From the NCBI RefSeq assembly GCF_014199915.1, contig NZ_JACHOO010000001.1, positions 248,001 through 312,000 on the forward strand: 64,000 bases of DNA. Reading direction: 5' to 3'. Position 1 is the first letter of the stretch. The number at the start of each line of letters is the position of its first letter. The position numbers and the translations under genes were made by a program. Shown in pieces: positions 1 through 10,104 of this stretch. This stretch comes from Prosthecomicrobium pneumaticum. Its GTDB lineage: Bacteria > Pseudomonadota > Alphaproteobacteria > Rhizobiales > Kaistiaceae. The notes beneath the pieces were generated by a model that saw only the letters and a program-made list of their open reading frames with translations, did no database searches and was not told the DNA's origin.

Positions 1-1123
<1,123 letters not shown>

Positions 1124-1131
<8 letters not shown>

Positions 1132-2236
1132 GATCGATCGTGTCGAAGTCCTGATGGTCGACCTGAAGCCGAAGGTCAAACGGGTCGACGCGATCCAGTC
1201 CTTCGTCAGCCAGGAGACCCCGTTCGTGCGCATCTTCGCCGACGACGGTTCGGTCGGCACCGGCTACACCTTCACGATCGGCACGGGCGGCCACTCGATC
1301 GTCGAGCTGATCGTGCGCCATCTGGCGCCGCAGCTGATCGGCCGCGATCCGGCCTTCATCGAGGAGATCTGGCGCGACCTGCTCTTCCATACCCATGCGA
1401 CGGCGGTCGGCGCGATCACCTCGCTCGCGCTCTGCGCGATCGATACGGCGCTCTGGGATCTGCGCTGCCGGGTCGCGGGGCGTCCGCTCCATGTCGAAGC
1501 GGGCGGCGCGAAGTCGTCGGCCCGGCTCTACACGACCGAGGGCGGCTGGCTGCAGATCGAGACGCCGGCGCTCGTCGAGGACGCGCTGAAGGCGAAGGAG
1601 GCGGGCTTCGGCGGCTCGAAGATGAAGGTCGGCCGGCCGATCCATCAGGATGTCGCCCGCCTGCAGGCGGTCCGCGAGGCGGTCGGCCCGGATTTCGAGA
1701 TCATGATCGACGCCAACCAGGCCTTCACCGTCGACGAGGCGATCCGCCGGGCCCGCCATTACGAGCCCTTCGACGTCGCCTGGTACGAGGAGCCGCTGCC
1801 GGCGGAGGACCTCGGCGGCCACATCCGCCTCTCGGCGGCGACGACGCTTCCTGTCGCGGTCGGCGAATCGATCTACAGCGTCTCCCATTTCCGGGAGTAC
1901 CTGCAGCGCGAGGCATGCTCCATCGTCCAGGCGGACGTGGCACGAATCGGCGGTATCACACCGTGGCTCAAGGCAGCCCATCTCGCCGAGGCGTTCAACG
2001 TGCCGATCTGCCCGCATTTCCTGATGGAGCTGCATGTCGGCCTCGTCTGCGCGGTTCCGAACGGCCGCTGGGTCGAGTATATCCCGCAGCTCGATATCCT
2101 CACCGAGAAGGGGCTCCGGATCGAGAACGGCCGGGCGGTCGCCTCCGACGAGCCGGGCCTCGGCATCGCCTGGAACTTCGAGGCGATCGAGCGGATGCGG
2201 GTGGACGGCCGGACGCATGTGATCGGCCGAAACTGA
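1124..2236 (+). CDS. Mandelate racemase / muconate lactonizing enzyme family protein
   Basis: A 370-residue member of the enolase superfamily. These enzymes abstract a proton alpha to a carboxylate in a Mg2+ site and act mainly on sugar acids (dehydratases) or as racemases. The family residues are in place: a K-x-K pair at about 166/168 (SKMKVG), metal ligands near D196 (DANQ), E222 (YEEP) and E248 (VGES), then D271, H298 (CPHF) and E319. The ATG lies inside the end of the upstream transporter gene. Together with the sugar importer and the GntR regulator downstream, this suggests catabolism of an imported sugar or sugar acid. Subfamily and substrate are not determinable here. Confidence 0.9.
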
Positions 2237-2255
2237 CGGGGAGCGAGGCGGCGCC

Positions 2256-3257
2256 ATGACGCTCGCGGCGGACGGCGCCGGCAAGGATGGGGACGGGCTT
2301 CCGCTCTACGAGCTGATCTACCGCGTTCTCCGCCGTCATCTCGCCGATGGCGCGTTGCCGAAGGGCCTCGTCATCGGCGAGGCGGCGGTTGCCCGCGCCT
2401 TCCGCTCGAGCCGCATCCCCGCCGCCGCGGCGCTGCGCCGTCTGCGCGACGAGGGGCTTCTGACGAGTTTCGAGGGCCGCGGCCTGATCGTCGAGGGCGG
2501 CGAAGAGCCGCTCAGGATCGACCTCGCCGAGGCCGGACTCGTCCTTCCCGAGACGCTCGGCGGCGAACCGAAGGCCCGCAACCGCCGCGTCCGCATCTAT
2601 CCGGAGGTCGAGCACATCGTCGCCTCCTGCCTGCCCTATGGCCGTTTCCAGCTGAACGGCAGCCTGCTCGCCGATCATTACGGCGTCAGCCGCACCGTCG
2701 CGCACGAGGTGCTGACCCGGCTCGAACGCGCCGGACTGATCGTCCAGGACCGCAATCAACGCTGGTATGCCGGGCCGCTGACGCCGGAGCTGATGCAGGA
2801 GCATTTCGAGCTGCGCTGGCTGCTCGAGCCGGTCGCGCTGACCCAGGCGCCGGACATCGACCGGGTCGATCTCGAGGCGAAGCGGGCGCGGCTCGTCAAG
2901 CTCCAGACGGGCAAGCGCACCGTCGCGGCGATCGAGCGGCTGGAGGAGGACCTGCACGTCGACACCGTGCTGCGCTGCCGCAACCGGCAGCTCCGCCAGG
3001 CGATCCGCCGCAGCCAGCTGCCGCTGATCGCGACGCATCACACCTTCGAGCGGCACCTGCACACGGAGGAGGTGGACCTGATGCTCGCCGAGCATCGCGA
3101 GGTGTTCGATCGCCTGATCGCCGCGGATCTGCCCGGCGCCACCGCGGCGCTCGAACGCCATCTGCGCCGGTCCTTCACCTCGAACGTCGCGCTCCTCGCC
3201 GCCCTCGGCCCGCTGCCCGAGCGCCACCGCGTGCCGTTCCTGATCGAGGTCGGCTGA
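2256..3257 (+). CDS. GntR-family regulator with two winged-helix domains and an FCD-like ligand domain
   Basis: A transcription factor of 333 residues, probably controlling the sugar transport/enolase-superfamily operon directly upstream (19-base gap). Residues about 15-75 look like a GntR winged helix. A second region, about 110-170 (with LADHYGVSRTVAHEVLTRLE), looks like another complete winged helix. The rest (about 175-300) is helical and resembles the FCD ligand-binding domain, with EHREVFDRLIAADLPGA near its end. FCD regulators are usually about 220-250 residues with one DNA-binding domain, so this protein is long by roughly one domain. The effector is likely the sugar acid or a product; that is inference from position. 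Confidence 0.85.
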   Translation: MTLAADGAGKDGDGLPLYELIYRVLRRHLADGALPKGLVIGEAAVARAFRSSRIPAAAALRRLRDEGLLTSFEGRGLIVEGGEEPLRIDLAEAGLVLPETLGGEPKARNRRVRIYPEVEHIVASCLPYGRFQLNGSLLADHYGVSRTVAHEVLTRLERAGLIVQDRNQRWYAGPLTPELMQEHFELRWLLEPVALTQAPDIDRVDLEAKRARLVKLQTGKRTVAAIERLEEDLHVDTVLRCRNRQLRQAIRRSQLPLIATHHTFERHLHTEEVDLMLAEHREVFDRLIAADLPGATAALERHLRRSFTSNVALLAALGPLPERHRVPFLIEVG

Positions 3258-3394
3258 GCTCGCGTCTCCCGGGCGTGTCGCCGTCCGTCAAGGCGATGCG
3301 CCGGACCGTCGTCGATCCGGCTGCGCCCGTGGACGAGTACGCAGCGTCTCCCGAAGCCGCGGCTACGATGGAGGGTCGCGATGCGTGGCCGGTC

Positions 3395-4933
3395 TCAGCT
3401 CGGAACGCGGACCGGACGCAGCAGGAATTGCGGGACGTGGTCGCCGAGGCCGACCGGGGTCGGGCCGTCGTGATCGTCGCGCCGGCCACGGCCACGGCGC
3501 TGGTCGCCCTGCGGGGCGTCGTTGCGGGGGCGCTGCACGGAGGGGCTCGCCGTCCCCTGCGTGACGGGGCCGGAGCGCGGCGCGGAGGAGGGGATGGCGG
3601 TTTCGGCCGTTCCGGCGGGCTCCGCCTCGCGCGGCGCACGGCGGCGTTCGGCCTCCTGGCGCGGCTTCGTCTCGCGGGCCTTCGCCTCCGACGGCTTCGC
3701 CTCGGGCGACCTGCCTTCTGAAGACCTCGCCTCGCGGGATTTGTCACTCCGGCGGCCGCGACCGCGGGCGGGACGCTCGTCCTCGGCCGTATCGCCGGAA
3801 CCGGTCGAGACACCGGGCTCGAGCCAGCTCACATTGTCGCCGGTCAGCTTCTTGATGGCGTCGACATATTTCGTCTCGGCCGGGGTGACGAGCGTCACCG
3901 AGGTGCCGGAGCGACCCGCGCGGCCGGTGCGGCCGATCCGGTGGACATAGTCGTCGGCGTGGGTCGGCACGTCGTAATTGTAGACGTGGCTGACATCCGG
4001 AATATCGAGGCCGCGCGCCGCGACGTCGCTCGCCACGAGCAAGGTCAGCCGGTTGTTCTTGAAGGCGTCGAGCGTCGCCATGCGCGCCCGCTGGTCCATG
4101 TCGCCGTGCAGCGCGCCGACCGAGAAACCGTGCCGCTCGAGCGAGCGGGCGACCACCGCGACGTCGCGCTTGCGGTTGCAGAAGATGATCGCGTTCTTCA
4201 GATCGACGGCGCCGCGGATCAGGTCGCGCAGCGTCGCCCGCTTGTCGGCGCTCTCGCGGCCGCAGGTGATGAAATGCTGCGCCACCGTCTTCGCCGTCGT
4301 CGCCGGACGGGCCACCTCGACACGGACCGGATTGGTCAGGAAAGCGTCGGCGAGGCGAGTGATCTCCGGCGGCATGGTCGCGGAGAAGAAAAGGGTCTGC
4401 CGCGTGAAGGGCAGCATCTTGCAGATCCGCTCGATGTCCGGGATGAAGCCCATATCGAGCATACGGTCGGCCTCGTCGATCACGAGGATCTCGACGCCGG
4501 TCAGCATCAGCTTGCCGCGCTCGAAGAGATCGATCAGCCGGCCGGGCGTCGCGATCAAGACGTCGACACCGCGATCGAGCTTCTTCTCCTGATCGCCGAA
4601 AGAGACGCCGCCGATGATCAGCGCGACGCTCAGCTTGTGGTTCTGGCCATAGCGGACGAAGTTCTCCTCGACCTGCGCGGCGAGTTCGCGCGTCGGCTCG
4701 AGGATCAGGGTGCGGGGCATGCGGGCGCGGGCGCGGCCCTGTTCGAGCCGCGTCAGCATCGGCAGCACGAAGGAGGCCGTCTTGCCGGTGCCGGTCTGGG
4801 CGATACCCAGTACGTCACGGCCCTCGAGCACATGGGGGATCGCGCCGGCCTGGATCGGCGTCGGGGTGGTGTAGCCGCTCGTCGTAACGGCAGCCAACAC
4901 TTTGGGGCTCAGTCCGAGCTGGTCGAAATTCAT
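3395..4933 (-). CDS. rhlE: ATP-dependent RNA helicase, RhlE-like DEAD-box protein
   Basis: A 512-residue DEAD-box helicase that unwinds RNA duplexes, with roles in RNA turnover, ribosome assembly and cold adaptation in this family. Motifs are complete: Q-motif (PTPIQ), Walker A AQTGTGKT at 45-52, DEAD at 153-156, SAT at 184-186, HRIGRTGR at 331-338. The core ends near residue 380. The remaining 130 residues are a charged, low-complexity tail rich in Arg, Glu, Ser and Pro, typical of RhlE proteins and probably RNA-binding. A good promoter and a leader hairpin precede it. No clear Shine-Dalgarno sequence stands directly before the ATG, which may matter for regulation. Confidence 0.93.
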   Translation of the reverse strand: MNFDQLGLSPKVLAAVTTSGYTTPTPIQAGAIPHVLEGRDVLGIAQTGTGKTASFVLPMLTRLEQGRARARMPRTLILEPTRELAAQVEENFVRYGQNHKLSVALIIGGVSFGDQEKKLDRGVDVLIATPGRLIDLFERGKLMLTGVEILVIDEADRMLDMGFIPDIERICKMLPFTRQTLFFSATMPPEITRLADAFLTNPVRVEVARPATTAKTVAQHFITCGRESADKRATLRDLIRGAVDLKNAIIFCNRKRDVAVVARSLERHGFSVGALHGDMDQRARMATLDAFKNNRLTLLVASDVAARGLDIPDVSHVYNYDVPTHADDYVHRIGRTGRAGRSGTSVTLVTPAETKYVDAIKKLTGDNVSWLEPGVSTGSGDTAEDERPARGRGRRSDKSREARSSEGRSPEAKPSEAKARETKPRQEAERRRAPREAEPAGTAETAIPSSAPRSGPVTQGTASPSVQRPRNDAPQGDQRRGRGRRDDHDGPTPVGLGDHVPQFLLRPVRVPS

Positions 4934-4946
4934 GTCTTAGAAGAAA

Positions 4947-4959
4947 GGACCTTTGGTCC
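4947..4959 (-). promoter_or_regulatory. Hairpin with U-rich tail in the rhlE leader (attenuator-like)
   Basis: On the transcribed strand the leader reads GGACC-AAA-GGTCC followed by TTTCTT, ending about 13 bases before the rhlE ATG. A 5-bp stem with a pyrimidine tail looks like a weak intrinsic terminator or a ribosome-access switch. RhlE-type helicases unwind such structures, so autoregulation is conceivable; that is inference. Confidence 0.4.
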
Positions 4960-5009
4960 GGGTCTGGACGAGGCGCGAGCGCTATCGCCTTCGGTCATCG
5001 ATGAGCTGC

Positions 5010-5037
5010 AATATGGGAATTACTGGCCTCTTGTCAA
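5010..5037 (-). promoter_or_regulatory. Predicted sigma-70-type promoter of rhlE
   Basis: On the minus strand a perfect TTGACA (5037-5032) is followed after 16 bases by CATATT (5015-5010). Transcription would start near 5003 and give a leader of about 70 bases containing the hairpin at 4947-4959. Confidence 0.6.
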
Positions 5038-5146
5038 TTCGCCGCACAGGAAATCGGCTCGGCGCAGCCATTTTTTCGCGGCTGCGGCAAAGGTGAGACG
5101 GCGTATCGGGCCGGATTGAACGGCCGGCCCGCGTGCTGCTCGCGTC

Positions 5147-5593
5147 TCAGTTGCTGGCGGGGCCGAAGGTGTATGTGCCGTCGGTGTTGAGGAAAAGTTC
5201 GTAGGTATCGGAGCCGTTGCCGCTCGAATCGGCCAGTTCGACGAAGATCGACAGGCCGTTGTCGTCCGGCTCGGCGACATAATCGTCGATGTCGCGCTTC
5301 ATGGTCTCGAGCTCCTTGATCTCGACGGAGCGCTGGACCACCTCGGCGCCGTCCGGACCTTTGCCGATCCACTGCACGAAGAGACGGGCGACCGGGGGCT
5401 CGGCGGTGCTCCGGGCGATGACGACGCGATAGCTGCCGGTGCCGCCGCCCGGAACGTCGAAGCTGCCGACGACGCGGACGTCCTCGACGGCGGTCGGCAT
5501 CGCCCCGACGCCGTCGGCGAGCGGATCGGCCGCGACCGGGGCCGCATGGAGCGCGAGGAGGAGCGGAAGGGCGAAGAGGAGGCGGGTCTGCAT
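5147..5593 (-). CDS. Small secreted protein of unknown function
   Basis: A 148-residue protein I do not recognise. It starts with a clear Sec signal peptide (MQTRLLFALPLLLALHAAPVAA, likely cut after VAA-D), so the mature part of about 126 residues is periplasmic. The mature part is acidic and looks beta-rich, ending in a short Thr/Tyr/Gly-rich strand region. The start was chosen because GGGAG lies at the right distance upstream and the signal peptide begins there; longer in-frame extensions have no such support. It lies between rhlE and a divergent small secreted protein gene. Function cannot be inferred. Confidence 0.75.
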   Translation of the reverse strand: MQTRLLFALPLLLALHAAPVAADPLADGVGAMPTAVEDVRVVGSFDVPGGGTGSYRVVIARSTAEPPVARLFVQWIGKGPDGAEVVQRSVEIKELETMKRDIDDYVAEPDDNGLSIFVELADSSGNGSDTYELFLNTDGTYTFGPASN

Positions 5594-5713
5594 ATCGTCT
5601 GATCTCCCGGACGAGGGCGGCGGAGAGGCTAACCGAACTCGGGCGGTGGCGGAACCGCCCCCGCCGCCGCAGCGTTCATGGCGCCGAGGGGAGTTGCTCC
5701 GAAGGAGTGAGCC

Positions 5714-6004
5714 ATGAGCAGAATGCTCGGTCTGATACTCGCCGCCGCCGTCGTAATTCCGCTCGGGACCGCAGAGGCCGCGCCCGTCGCGTCCCCCGCG
5801 GTGCCCGAAGCGGGCGTGATCAAGGTGGCCGACGGTTGCGGCCGGTTCTGGCACCGCAATCCGTGGGGTCGCTGTGTCCCCAATCGCGGCTACCGCGAAC
5901 ATCGGCGCCCGCCGGCGGTCTATTTCGGCTTCGGCCCGCGCTGGGAACGCGAGGACCGCTGGGATCGGCGCGATCATCACCGCCGCCATCGCGACTGGGA
6001 CTGA
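5714..6004 (+). CDS. Small secreted His/Arg-rich protein with GCG...CVPN motif
   Basis: A 96-residue protein with a signal peptide (residues 1-22, cut near AEA-AP). The mature segment contains GCGRFWHRNPWGRCVPNRGY, matching the Gly-Cys-Gly / Cys-x-Pro-Asn pattern I associate with small secreted alphaproteobacterial proteins annotated 'GCG_CRPN' (from memory, unchecked). The C-terminal 30 residues are packed with His, Arg, Asp and Trp, which could bind metal or be disordered. GAAGGAG sits 8 bases before the ATG. A strong palindrome follows the stop. No function is known to me. Confidence 0.75.
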   Translation: MSRMLGLILAAAVVIPLGTAEAAPVASPAVPEAGVIKVADGCGRFWHRNPWGRCVPNRGYREHRRPPAVYFGFGPRWEREDRWDRRDHHRRHRDWD

Positions 6005-6018
6005 GCGTCCGGCGCTGC

Positions 6019-6046
6019 GCATGCCGGCCCTGCGGGGCCGGCATGC
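6019..6046. terminator. Perfect 12-bp hairpin between convergent genes
   Basis: GCATGCCGGCCC, loop TGCG, GGGCCGGCATGC. It lies between the small secreted protein gene and convergent parE and could act in both directions. There is no T-run, so it may stabilise mRNA ends rather than terminate alone. Confidence 0.55.
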
Positions 6047-6076
6047 CGGAGGCATCGCCGCTGCCGCGCGGCCGGC

Positions 6077-8131
6077 TCAGATGTCGAGCTCGGTCGCGAA
6101 GGCGGCGTTTTCCTGGATGAAGCGGAAGCGCTCCTCCGGCTTGTTGCCCATCAGCTGCTCGACCGTCTCGCGCGTCAGCGTAACTTCATCCTCGACGATG
6201 CCGACCCGCAGCAGGGTGCGATGGGCCGGATCCATCGTTGTCTCCTTCAACTGCGCCGGCATCATCTCGCCGAGGCCCTTGAAGCGGCCGACCTCCACCT
6301 TGCCGCGCCCCTTGAAGACGGTCGCGAGCAGTTCCTCGCGATGCGCATCGTCCCGCGCGTAGAGCGTCTTGCCGCCCTGCGTCAGCCGGTAGAGCGGGGG
6401 CACGGCGAGATAGAGATGGCCGCCACGGATCAGCTCCGGCATCTCCCGGTAGAAGAAGGTGATCAGCAGCGAGGCGATATGCGCGCCGTCGACATCGGCG
6501 TCGGTCATCACGATCACCTTGTCGTAGCGCAGATCCTCCTCGCGATAACTCTTTCCGGTGCCGACCCCGAGCGCCTGGATGAGATCGGCGAGCTGCTGGT
6601 TGGCGGCGAGCTTGTCGCGGCCGGCGCTCGCCACGTTGAGGATCTTGCCGCGCAGCGGCAGCACCGCCTGATTGGCGCGGCTGCGCGCCTGCTTGGCGGA
6701 GCCGCCCGCGGAATCGCCCTCGACGATGAAGATCTCGCTCCCCTGAGCAGCCGTCTGGCTGCAATCGGCGAGCTTGCCCGGCAGCCGGAGCTTGCGCACC
6801 GCGGTCTTGCGGGCGACGTCCTTCTCCTGGCGGCGGCGCAGCCGCTCGTCGGCCCGCTCGAGTACCCAGTCGAGCAGGCGTGTCGCCTCGGCGGGCGATG
6901 CGGCGAGCCAATGGTCGAACGGGTCGCCGACCGCCTTCTCGACCAGACGCGCCGCCTCGGCGGTCGAGAGCTTGTCCTTGGTCTGGCCGACGAATTCCGG
7001 CTCGCGCACGAAGACGGAGAGGAGGGCGGCGCAGGAGGTCATCACGTCGTCGGAGGTGATGATCGAGGCGCGCTTGTTGCCGGACAGTTCGGCATAGGTC
7101 TTGAGGCCGCGCAGGAGCGCCATGCGCAGGCCCTGTTCGTGCGTGCCGCCCTCCGGCGTCGGAATGGTGTTGCAATAGGAGCGGACGAAGCCGTCGCCGG
7201 GATACCAGGCGACCGCCCACTCGACCGCGCCATGGCCGCTCGCCTTCTCGGTGCGGCCGGCGAACATGGCGTTCGTCACCTGGCGCTCGCCGGTCAGCTC
7301 GACGGCGAGCGAGTCCTTGAGGCCGCCGGGAAAATGGAAGACCGCGGTGGTCGGCGTATCCGTGCCGGCGACGAGCTCGGCGGCACAGGTCCAGCGGATC
7401 TCGACGCCGCCGAACAGATAGGCCTTGGAGCGCGCCATCTTGAAGAGGCGCTCCGGCTTGAAGCGGGCGCCCTTGCCAAAGATCTGCTCGTCGGGCCGGA
7501 AACGGGTCCGCGTGCCGCGGCGGTTGTGCACCTCGCCGAGCGCCTCCAGGCCGGTCACCGGAGCGCCGCGCGAAAAGCGCTGCCGCCACAGCTTCTTGCC
7601 ACGCGCCACCTCGACTTCGAGCGTTTCGGAGAGCGCGTTGACGACGGAGACGCCGACGCCGTGCAGGCCGCCCGAGGTCTCGTAGACCTTCGAGTCGAAC
7701 TTGCCGCCGGAATGCAGCGTCGTCATGATCACTTCGAGCGCCGACTTGTCCTGGAACTTCGGGTGCGGATCGACCGGGATGCCACGGCCGTTGTCGGTGA
7801 CGGTGAGGAAACCGTCGGCCTCGAGTTCGACACCGATAAACGTGGCATGGCCGGCGACCGCTTCATCCATCGAATTGTCGATCACCTCGGCGAAGAGATG
7901 ATGCAGCGCCTTCTCGTCCGTGCCGCCGATATACATGCCAGGCCGGCGGCGGACGGGCTCGAGCCCTTCGAGCACCTCGATGTCGGCGGCGGAATAGCTC
8001 TCGGCGACCGGAGCCGGCGTCTTGGCGCGCTGGCGCGCCTCCTCGCGCCGCGCGGCGGCCTTGTCGGCGATCGATCGGATATCGGCGGCGGCGCCGGTCG
8101 CGGCGCCGAAGAGGTCGTCGGTTTCGGCCAT
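6077..8131 (-). CDS. parE: DNA topoisomerase IV subunit B
   Basis: The ATPase subunit of topoisomerase IV, which with ParC decatenates daughter chromosomes. The 684-residue length fits ParE of alphaproteobacteria rather than the longer GyrB. Visible features: the GHKL ATP site (EVIDNSMDEA, then DNGRGIPVD), the ATP-lid glycines (SGGLHGVGVSVVNAL), and the TOPRIM motifs EGDSAGGSAKQ and DADVDGAHI. The N-terminal 50 residues are a variable Ala/Arg-rich extension. It is convergent with the small gene at 5714 and divergent from the VOC protein gene. Confidence 0.95.
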   Translation of the reverse strand: MAETDDLFGAATGAAADIRSIADKAAARREEARQRAKTPAPVAESYSAADIEVLEGLEPVRRRPGMYIGGTDEKALHHLFAEVIDNSMDEAVAGHATFIGVELEADGFLTVTDNGRGIPVDPHPKFQDKSALEVIMTTLHSGGKFDSKVYETSGGLHGVGVSVVNALSETLEVEVARGKKLWRQRFSRGAPVTGLEALGEVHNRRGTRTRFRPDEQIFGKGARFKPERLFKMARSKAYLFGGVEIRWTCAAELVAGTDTPTTAVFHFPGGLKDSLAVELTGERQVTNAMFAGRTEKASGHGAVEWAVAWYPGDGFVRSYCNTIPTPEGGTHEQGLRMALLRGLKTYAELSGNKRASIITSDDVMTSCAALLSVFVREPEFVGQTKDKLSTAEAARLVEKAVGDPFDHWLAASPAEATRLLDWVLERADERLRRRQEKDVARKTAVRKLRLPGKLADCSQTAAQGSEIFIVEGDSAGGSAKQARSRANQAVLPLRGKILNVASAGRDKLAANQQLADLIQALGVGTGKSYREEDLRYDKVIVMTDADVDGAHIASLLITFFYREMPELIRGGHLYLAVPPLYRLTQGGKTLYARDDAHREELLATVFKGRGKVEVGRFKGLGEMMPAQLKETTMDPAHRTLLRVGIVEDEVTLTRETVEQLMGNKPEERFRFIQENAAFATELDI

Positions 8132-8319
8132 GTCGTCCTGACGCTGTGGCGGCGCCGGCGGCGGAGATCCGACCCGGACCGGCGCGCGGCCCTGGCTTTC
8201 CTGAGAGCGGCTGCCCGTGCTTCGTATCGCCTTTGTTCACGGCCGCCGCAAGCGGAAATCCGCGGCCGTCCACCGCTTTCGGCGGCCTGCCGGAGCTGGC
8301 AGGAAAGGAGAGTCCCCCG

Positions 8320-8700
8320 ATGATCGGCCATATCGACCATTTCGTGCTCACCGTGCGCTCCGTCGAAGCGAGCTGCGCCTTCGACGGCCGGGTGCTCGGC
8401 TTCCGGCGGGTCGATGCGCCCGGCCGGCCCAGCGCGCTCGCCTTCGGGCATCAGAAGATCAACCTGCACGAGGTGGGTCGCACCTTCGAGCCGAAAGCCG
8501 CGGCGCCGACGCCCGGCAGCGGCGATTTCTGCCTGATCGCGGCGGTGCCCATCGAGACCGTGCGCGACCGCCTGCTGGCCGAGGGCGTCCCGATCGAGCT
8601 CGGTCCCGTCGAGCGGGAAGGGGCGCAAGGTCCGATGACCTCGCTCTATTTCCGCGATCCGGACGGCAATCTCGTCGAGGTCGGCTCCTACCGAAGATGA
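8320..8700 (+). CDS. VOC-fold (glyoxalase/bleomycin resistance-like) protein
   Basis: A 126-residue single-domain vicinal-oxygen-chelate protein. It starts with the typical strand IDHFVLTVRSVE, has the mid-motif FGHQKINLHE, and ends YFRDPDGNLVEVGSY, the usual second metal-binding half (the Glu of LVEV and the His of IDH are the normal metal ligands). Related proteins annotated as biphenyl-2,3-diol-dioxygenase-like or virulence proteins have this size; the reaction is not predictable. AGGAAAGGAG lies 9 bases upstream of the chosen ATG. Confidence 0.85.
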   Translation: MIGHIDHFVLTVRSVEASCAFDGRVLGFRRVDAPGRPSALAFGHQKINLHEVGRTFEPKAAAPTPGSGDFCLIAAVPIETVRDRLLAEGVPIELGPVEREGAQGPMTSLYFRDPDGNLVEVGSYRR

Positions 8701-9077
8701 TCCGAGAGGGAACCGCGGCGGTGACTCGCGGAGTCTGTGTCGACCCCGCAACAGGTCCGATGAGTCCTGTTCCATGACTCGCGCATCGGCCCCATTCGCC
8801 GCCTTTCAGCCATAAATAGAAACGAGCGTCGCCGGCGTTGGGGGCGGATGGAAGCGCAGCGACAAGCCGGCGAATGTGCACCGGACGGACGGCCTCTGGC
8901 CGCGCCGCCGAAGCCTTTGCCGTAGCCGGACGGGCGCCTCGGATTCGCCGGAAACCAATCCTATCTCCCGCCGGACCGTGGATGCACGGCGGCGGTGGGC
9001 CTAGGCGGAAGTCACGCGTGGGAGAGACGACGGCGGGGGCCGTCGGCGGCGACCGCGCTACTCAGAAACGGCGTACC
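8701..9077. other. 377-base non-coding stretch upstream of exoR
   Basis: No convincing gene on either strand. An open frame runs through part of it in phase with exoR, but it lacks a signal peptide or conserved-looking sequence and the exoR start is well supported. An AT-richer patch (CATAAATAGAAAC, near 8811-8823) is the only candidate promoter region I see. The exoR leader is probably here. Confidence 0.5.
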
Positions 9078-9887
9078 ATGCGGATCGGTGTTGCGTTCGG
9101 TGTCAAGGCGATGATGGGGCTGCTGGCGGCCGGGCTGTGCTCGGTGGCGGCCTTCGCCTTCGACGCCAAGCACATGGACGAGAATTTCTCGCCCGGCGAG
9201 GCGTTCCGCTTCGGCTTCAACGCCTACAAGCAGGGCGACAAGTCGACCGCGGTCGAAGCGCTCACCTATGCCGCCGACAAGGGCCATGCCATTGCGCAGT
9301 GGAAACTCGGCCGGATGTATGCCGAGGGTGACGGTCTGAAGAAGGACGACGCCAAGGCCTTCAAGCTGTTCAGCGAGATCGTCAATGTGCATGCCGAGGA
9401 CAATCCCAACGCGCCCTCGGCCCGTTTCGTCTCGAATGCCTTCGTCGAGCTCGGCGGCTATTACCGCAACGGCATTCCCGGCTCCGACATGGCGCCCGAT
9501 CTCGGCCGTGCCCGCAGCATGTATGCCTATGCCGCCTCCTATTTCGGCGACCCCGACGCGCAGCTCGCGCTCGCCCGCATGTATTATGACGGCGAGGGTG
9601 TCGACCGCGACCCGCTGCAGGCGGCGCGCTGGGCGAAGCTCGCCGCCGACAAGGGCAATGTCGGGGCGCAGGCGCTGCTCGGCCACATGCTCTTCGAGGG
9701 GGAGGGGATCGAGCGCCAGCCGGTGCTCGGGCTGATGTTCCTGTCGCTCGCCCGCGATCGCGCGCCCGGCCAGGACTGGATCCTGCGCATGCACGAGCAG
9801 GCCTTCTCGGTCGCCGACGAGACCGAGCGCCGTACCGCCCTGGCGCTCGCCGAAAAATGGGAAACCAAGAACGCGCCGACGCAATAA
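9078..9887 (+). CDS. exoR: Periplasmic Sel1-repeat regulator ExoR
   Basis: In Sinorhizobium and Agrobacterium ExoR is a periplasmic protein that binds the sensor kinase ExoS/ChvG and restrains the ChvI response, controlling exopolysaccharide, motility and host entry. This 269-residue protein has the right length (S. meliloti ExoR is 268), a signal peptide ending AFA before FDAKHMDE, and Sel1-type repeats: ALTYAADKGHAIAQWKLGRMY, LARMYYDGEGVDRDPLQAARW and AADKGNVGAQALLGHMLFEGEG. It closes with the ExoR-like stretch EQAFSVADETERRTALAL. The ATG at 9078 was chosen because the signal peptide starts there. The partner exoS/chvI genes are not in the window. Confidence 0.85.
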   Translation: MRIGVAFGVKAMMGLLAAGLCSVAAFAFDAKHMDENFSPGEAFRFGFNAYKQGDKSTAVEALTYAADKGHAIAQWKLGRMYAEGDGLKKDDAKAFKLFSEIVNVHAEDNPNAPSARFVSNAFVELGGYYRNGIPGSDMAPDLGRARSMYAYAASYFGDPDAQLALARMYYDGEGVDRDPLQAARWAKLAADKGNVGAQALLGHMLFEGEGIERQPVLGLMFLSLARDRAPGQDWILRMHEQAFSVADETERRTALALAEKWETKNAPTQ

Positions 9888-10104
9888 GCCGCACCCCCCG
9901 GCGGCCCGGGCGCGTCCCTATCCTGTTGGCAGTCTTCGTTTTCCCGACCCGCATCGCTTGCGGCGCGCCGCCGACTCCGAAAAGATGAAGAGAATCTGAA
10001 CGACCGGCGGTCGGCGCCCGGCGGAGACGCGATGTGAAGAGACGGTTCGGGACGGCCGACGGGGTGCACGGCCGTTGCCGCCTCGGGGGAGGCCGCGCGC
10101 AGTG

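Noticed and set aside
3275-3721. Small plus-strand gene after the GntR gene
   Set aside because: It overlaps the low-complexity tail of rhlE in antisense and has no ribosome site or recognisable feature.
5594-6055. Upstream extension of the small secreted protein gene at 5147
   Set aside because: The added 150 residues are Arg/Gly/Pro-rich and antisense to another secreted protein gene; the signal peptide and ribosome site support the start at 5593.
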